From: Desulfobacterales bacterium
GTDB taxonomy: Bacteria > Desulfobacterota > Desulfobacteria > Desulfobacterales > UBA11574
Reading direction: 5' to 3'
DNA length: 44,120 bases
NCBI GenBank assembly: GCA_030145345.1
Contig: JAQYVT010000016.1
Span: forward strand, 1-44,120
Each line of letters opens with the position of its first letter. Positions within the stretch are counted from its first letter, which is position 1. This document shows positions 42,165 to 44,120 of this stretch, piece by piece. The notes beneath the pieces were generated by a model. That model ran no database searches, was not told the origin of the DNA, and saw nothing but the letters and a program-made list of their open reading frames with translations. The position numbers were made by a program, and so were the translations under genes.

Positions 42165-43013
42165 TTATATGTCTGAATATGGCAGGAAACCATATTTTTG
42201 ATAAATTTTTTGAGGCTCTGGGGATCTTATAAACTCGACGAACTTTTCTGCATTTCCGGGGTTTGGAGCCTCTTTTAATTTGCATATATAGTAATTTATC
42301 CGGTCTCTTTGATCGAAATCTTCACCCGGTTCAATCACCTCGAATGCAAGGCCCGAAGACTTTGCATGGATCACTTCTGTGGCCCACACCGGCCCTACAT
42401 CCACCGTTTTTTTAAATATCCGCAAGGGGGTTTCTCTGTGATGAACGACGGTGAAAATGGTCGTTCCTTCGGCGCGCTTTTTTTCCATGATGCGATGAAC
42501 AAGTTCATCGCCCCCAGCCTGGCGGTACATATCAACGATATGGAACGCAATATCTTCATTTTCAGGATCCGGCTGAGATATTCGAACCCGCTCCCCGCCC
42601 ATGTCATTTATGGACCTTATCCGAGCCGGATTACCTTCCGGAACCATCAGTGTCAGTCGGTTGTGCAGGTAAAAATGGTAATCATCGCTGCGAATATGAC
42701 CGGCTGTCTCAAGTGTTTTCATGGCGTTTAGATTCACCGACGAATAGACATCCGGATAGACGCTGATGCGTTTATCTCTAAAGATCGCTCCACCGGATAG
42801 AATCTGTTTGAGTTCAAGGCCGGGTGGAAGGGTTTCGTAATATATTTTGTCAATATCCGGATATTCTCTTTGAAAGGCGAAAATTATCTCTTTCATGGCC
42901 ATGAACTGATTCCCGGCCATAAAAAGGACAAGGTCTGCGGAATCCGCAATCTCCAGCTTATGCAGATCATCCCCGCGATCAGACGGAATTATCGGAAGAT
43001 TTTTTGGATCCAT
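42165..43013 (-). CDS. ModA-like solute-binding protein without signal peptide
   Basis: This 282-residue protein resembles periplasmic type II binding proteins of the molybdate/tungstate (ModA/WtpA) kind: ADLVLFMAGNQFMAMKEIIFAFQREYPDI near the start, then NRLTLMVPEGNPARIRSINDM, and a C-terminal KFVEFIRSPEPQKIYQKYGFLPY, all in the usual order. No signal peptide is present, and the upstream frame reaches a stop (TAA) without another start codon, so the protein appears cytoplasmic. No permease or ATPase gene is adjacent. It might be an intracellular metal-oxyanion sensor or carrier; this is inference. Confidence 0.75.
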   Translation of the reverse strand: MDPKNLPIIPSDRGDDLHKLEIADSADLVLFMAGNQFMAMKEIIFAFQREYPDIDKIYYETLPPGLELKQILSGGAIFRDKRISVYPDVYSSVNLNAMKTLETAGHIRSDDYHFYLHNRLTLMVPEGNPARIRSINDMGGERVRISQPDPENEDIAFHIVDMYRQAGGDELVHRIMEKKRAEGTTIFTVVHHRETPLRIFKKTVDVGPVWATEVIHAKSSGLAFEVIEPGEDFDQRDRINYYICKLKEAPNPGNAEKFVEFIRSPEPQKIYQKYGFLPYSDI

Positions 43014-43079
43014 AGTGCGTCTCGAAAATTCTCTAATTATTTGAAATTAAGATTTTTTATAGCTCCTGGTTTATTCCGC

Positions 43080-43190
43080 TTCCATGGAATGTTGGAATTT
43101 TGGAATAGTGGAAGGTTGACTTGAAGAAACAATATCAATCAAATTCAGACAGTTACCCATTATTCCATTGTTCCAATTGTGAGCGAAGGG
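43080..43190. repeat. Degenerate TGGAAT / ATTCCA inverted repeat region
   Basis: The left part has four TGGAA copies in about 30 bases, near 43083-43113. The right part (about 43155-43178) has their complement as ATTCCA-type units. The two could pair imperfectly into a long hairpin. There is no coding content. It lies upstream of the ModA-like gene. Confidence 0.45.
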
Positions 43191-43248
43191 AATTAACTTG
43201 ATCTTTCTCCTTTGTTCCTTTCACGACGGTGTAAGGGCGGAATTCTAA

Positions 43249-43674
43249 ATGAAATCTCCAAGGGATTGCATCATCCTGTCTTATTGTTCTGAATATATCA
43301 ATATTTTTTTGACACCCCGACCGACTTGTCTTATACCTGTATTGACCTATAAGGGGGCGAAAATAAACGTTCAAACGCAATATATTCTGTGTACCCGAAG
43401 TAAGCGTAAACACCGAAAAGCCATTGAGGTCTGCCATAAATGCCGCTATTTGAAGAGCTGTGACGATTATCAGCAATCCCAAGCGCCTGAGTTGGTCAAG
43501 GCGCTCGACGATTTGCTGCTGATGTTTAATAAAAAAAGCCTCCGCCGAGAAGATTTGTTGTATTTCAAAAAAGAGATCGAAGAACTGGCGGCGCTATTAC
43601 GGGGGTCTACGACCACCCGTAAAACGGGTGGCTTGCCTTTTCGGCCATCGGCCGAAAAGGCAAAAGCACCTTAG
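43249..43674 (+). CDS. Small Cys-containing hypothetical protein ending in a REP-like hairpin
   Basis: This 141-residue frame starts at ATG 43249, with AAGGGCGG eight bases upstream. The central part ILCTRSKRKHRKAIEVCHKCRYLKSCDDY has a C-x(13)-C-x2-C-x5-C pattern that could bind zinc. A helical part follows (APELVKALDDLLLMFNKK...LLYFKKEIEELAALL). The last 24 residues are encoded by palindromic sequence (43605-43661 and flank) and look unlike the rest. The N-terminal 40 residues may be over-extended. I do not recognise the family. Confidence 0.6.
   Translation: MKSPRDCIILSYCSEYINIFLTPRPTCLIPVLTYKGAKINVQTQYILCTRSKRKHRKAIEVCHKCRYLKSCDDYQQSQAPELVKALDDLLLMFNKKSLRREDLLYFKKEIEELAALLRGSTTTRKTGGLPFRPSAEKAKAP
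43611..43661. repeat. REP-like double hairpin
   Basis: Two adjacent perfect palindromes: CCACCCGT-AAA-ACGGGTGG (43613-43631) and GCCTTTTCGGCC-ATC-GGCCGAAAAGGC (43635-43661). Such paired GC-rich hairpins resemble REP elements moved by IS200-like TnpA-REP transposases, but no transposase is in the window. It overlaps the end of the small Cys-containing gene. Confidence 0.65.
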
Positions 43675-43696
43675 TGTTTTAATCGTTGCATTTGCT

Positions 43697-43721
43697 ACCG
43701 GGTGCAACCCACCCGGTTTTT
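43697..43721 (+). terminator. Intrinsic terminator before the glycosyltransferase gene
   Basis: ACCGGGTG pairs with CACCCGGT (8 bp, loop CAACC), followed by five T residues. It ends the transcript of the small Cys-containing gene 23 bp before the next gene. Confidence 0.7.
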
Positions 43722-43744
43722 AGGCCAAAATAAAAAGACAAGAA

Positions 43745-44120
43745 ATGAAAATCGTATTTATTCATTATCATCTCAAAACCGGCGGGGTCACCGCAGTTTT
43801 AAGGCAGCAGGTCGAATCCATGCTTCACACATCCGATCTCCTTATACTGACGGGTTCACCTCCGGAAACTTTCTTTCCCTGCGAAACCGTCCACATCCCC
43901 GGGCTCGGTTACGACAAAACCGGCCTCAGAGTTAACCCGGAAAAGGTGGCCGCCGCCATCATTAAAGCAATCCTTTTAAAATGGGAAAGCGGGTGCGACC
44001 TTATTCACGTTCACAACCCGACAATAGCAAAGAACAGAAATTTTCTAAAAATCCTAAAGACACTTCAAAAAGAAAAAATCAGACTCTTTTTACAAATTCA
44101 CGATTTCGCAGAAGACGGAC
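43745..44120 (+). CDS. Glycosyltransferase (GT4-like), 3' end cut by window edge
   Basis: From ATG 43745 the frame stays open to the window end (125 residues). The N-terminus MKIVFIHYHLKTGGVTAVLRQQ has the first beta strand and glycine turn of a GT-B fold sugar transferase, and DLIHVHNPTIAKN with LFLQIHDFAEDG match the next strands of the N-terminal domain. Only this acceptor-side domain is visible, so donor and acceptor cannot be judged. It may begin a surface polysaccharide or glycolipid gene cluster beyond the window. Confidence 0.75.
   Translation, partial: MKIVFIHYHLKTGGVTAVLRQQVESMLHTSDLLILTGSPPETFFPCETVHIPGLGYDKTGLRVNPEKVAAAIIKAILLKWESGCDLIHVHNPTIAKNRNFLKILKTLQKEKIRLFLQIHDFAEDG

Noticed and set aside
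1-44120. CRISPR arrays, phage genes, integrases or toxin-antitoxin pairs
   Set aside because: No regularly spaced direct repeats, integrase or transposase frames, or recognisable toxin-antitoxin modules were found on either strand.

Overview
The window reads as an ordinary chromosomal stretch of a Desulfobacterota (deltaproteobacterial, Desulfobacterales-like) anaerobe of moderate GC. The clues are a selenocysteine tRNA, a LysR regulator of the type linked to selenium metabolism, a CooC-type carbon monoxide dehydrogenase maturation ATPase, a nickel-pincer cofactor gene (larC), a DUF3786 protein and an EF-G resembling the spirochaete/delta type (spdEFG1). This placement is inferred from gene content; no rRNA lies in the window.

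Layout. 1-3001: minus-strand pgpA (cut by the left edge), larC and a PepT-like M20 peptidase. 3047-3190: plus-strand selC (tRNA-Sec) with its own promoter. 3191-5209: an AT-rich stretch, two small orphan genes and a secreted MORN-repeat/LysM protein. 5236-9373: DUF3786 and rlmD, an alpha/beta hydrolase, cinA. 9616-20356: the aromatic amino acid region. 20659-24759: a membrane nucleotide cyclase followed by two LysM-like lipoproteins in overlapping frames. 24789-24909: a palindromic repeat. 24969-27385: an SPFH protein and a zinc-ribbon partner. 27418-33816: threonine ammonia-lyase, a glycerophosphodiesterase, a UMF1-type transporter, the LysR regulator, a J-domain protein and a Nudix hydrolase. 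33875-38074: cooC with a small partner, rsmG, a cupin, a second Nudix protein and an Smr protein. 38145-38945: a broken subtilase gene. 39332-44120: EF-G with a P-loop ATPase, a ModA-like protein without a signal peptide, a Cys-rich small protein ending in a REP-like hairpin, a terminator, and the start of a glycosyltransferase.

The main result is in the aromatic region. aroF (DAHP synthase, minus strand) and trpEGDCF-fabF (plus strand) diverge from one spacer, and each is preceded by an unannotated leader peptide. The aroF leader has the run YYWYWWW and the trp leader has YWWW. Each is followed by mutually exclusive hairpins and an intrinsic terminator. The two terminators resemble each other in sequence, which suggests that the attenuators share an origin. 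Entry into the shikimate pathway and the tryptophan branch would thus both be set by translation of Trp (and Tyr) codons. A 144-bp near-perfect palindrome sits between the trp attenuator and trpE. trpB and trpA are not in this operon. They lie downstream on the opposite strand behind an overlapping GntR/UTRA regulator gene, so the pathway appears to be controlled in two different ways.

Most other genes are routine housekeeping functions. Frames that only shadow these genes were left out.
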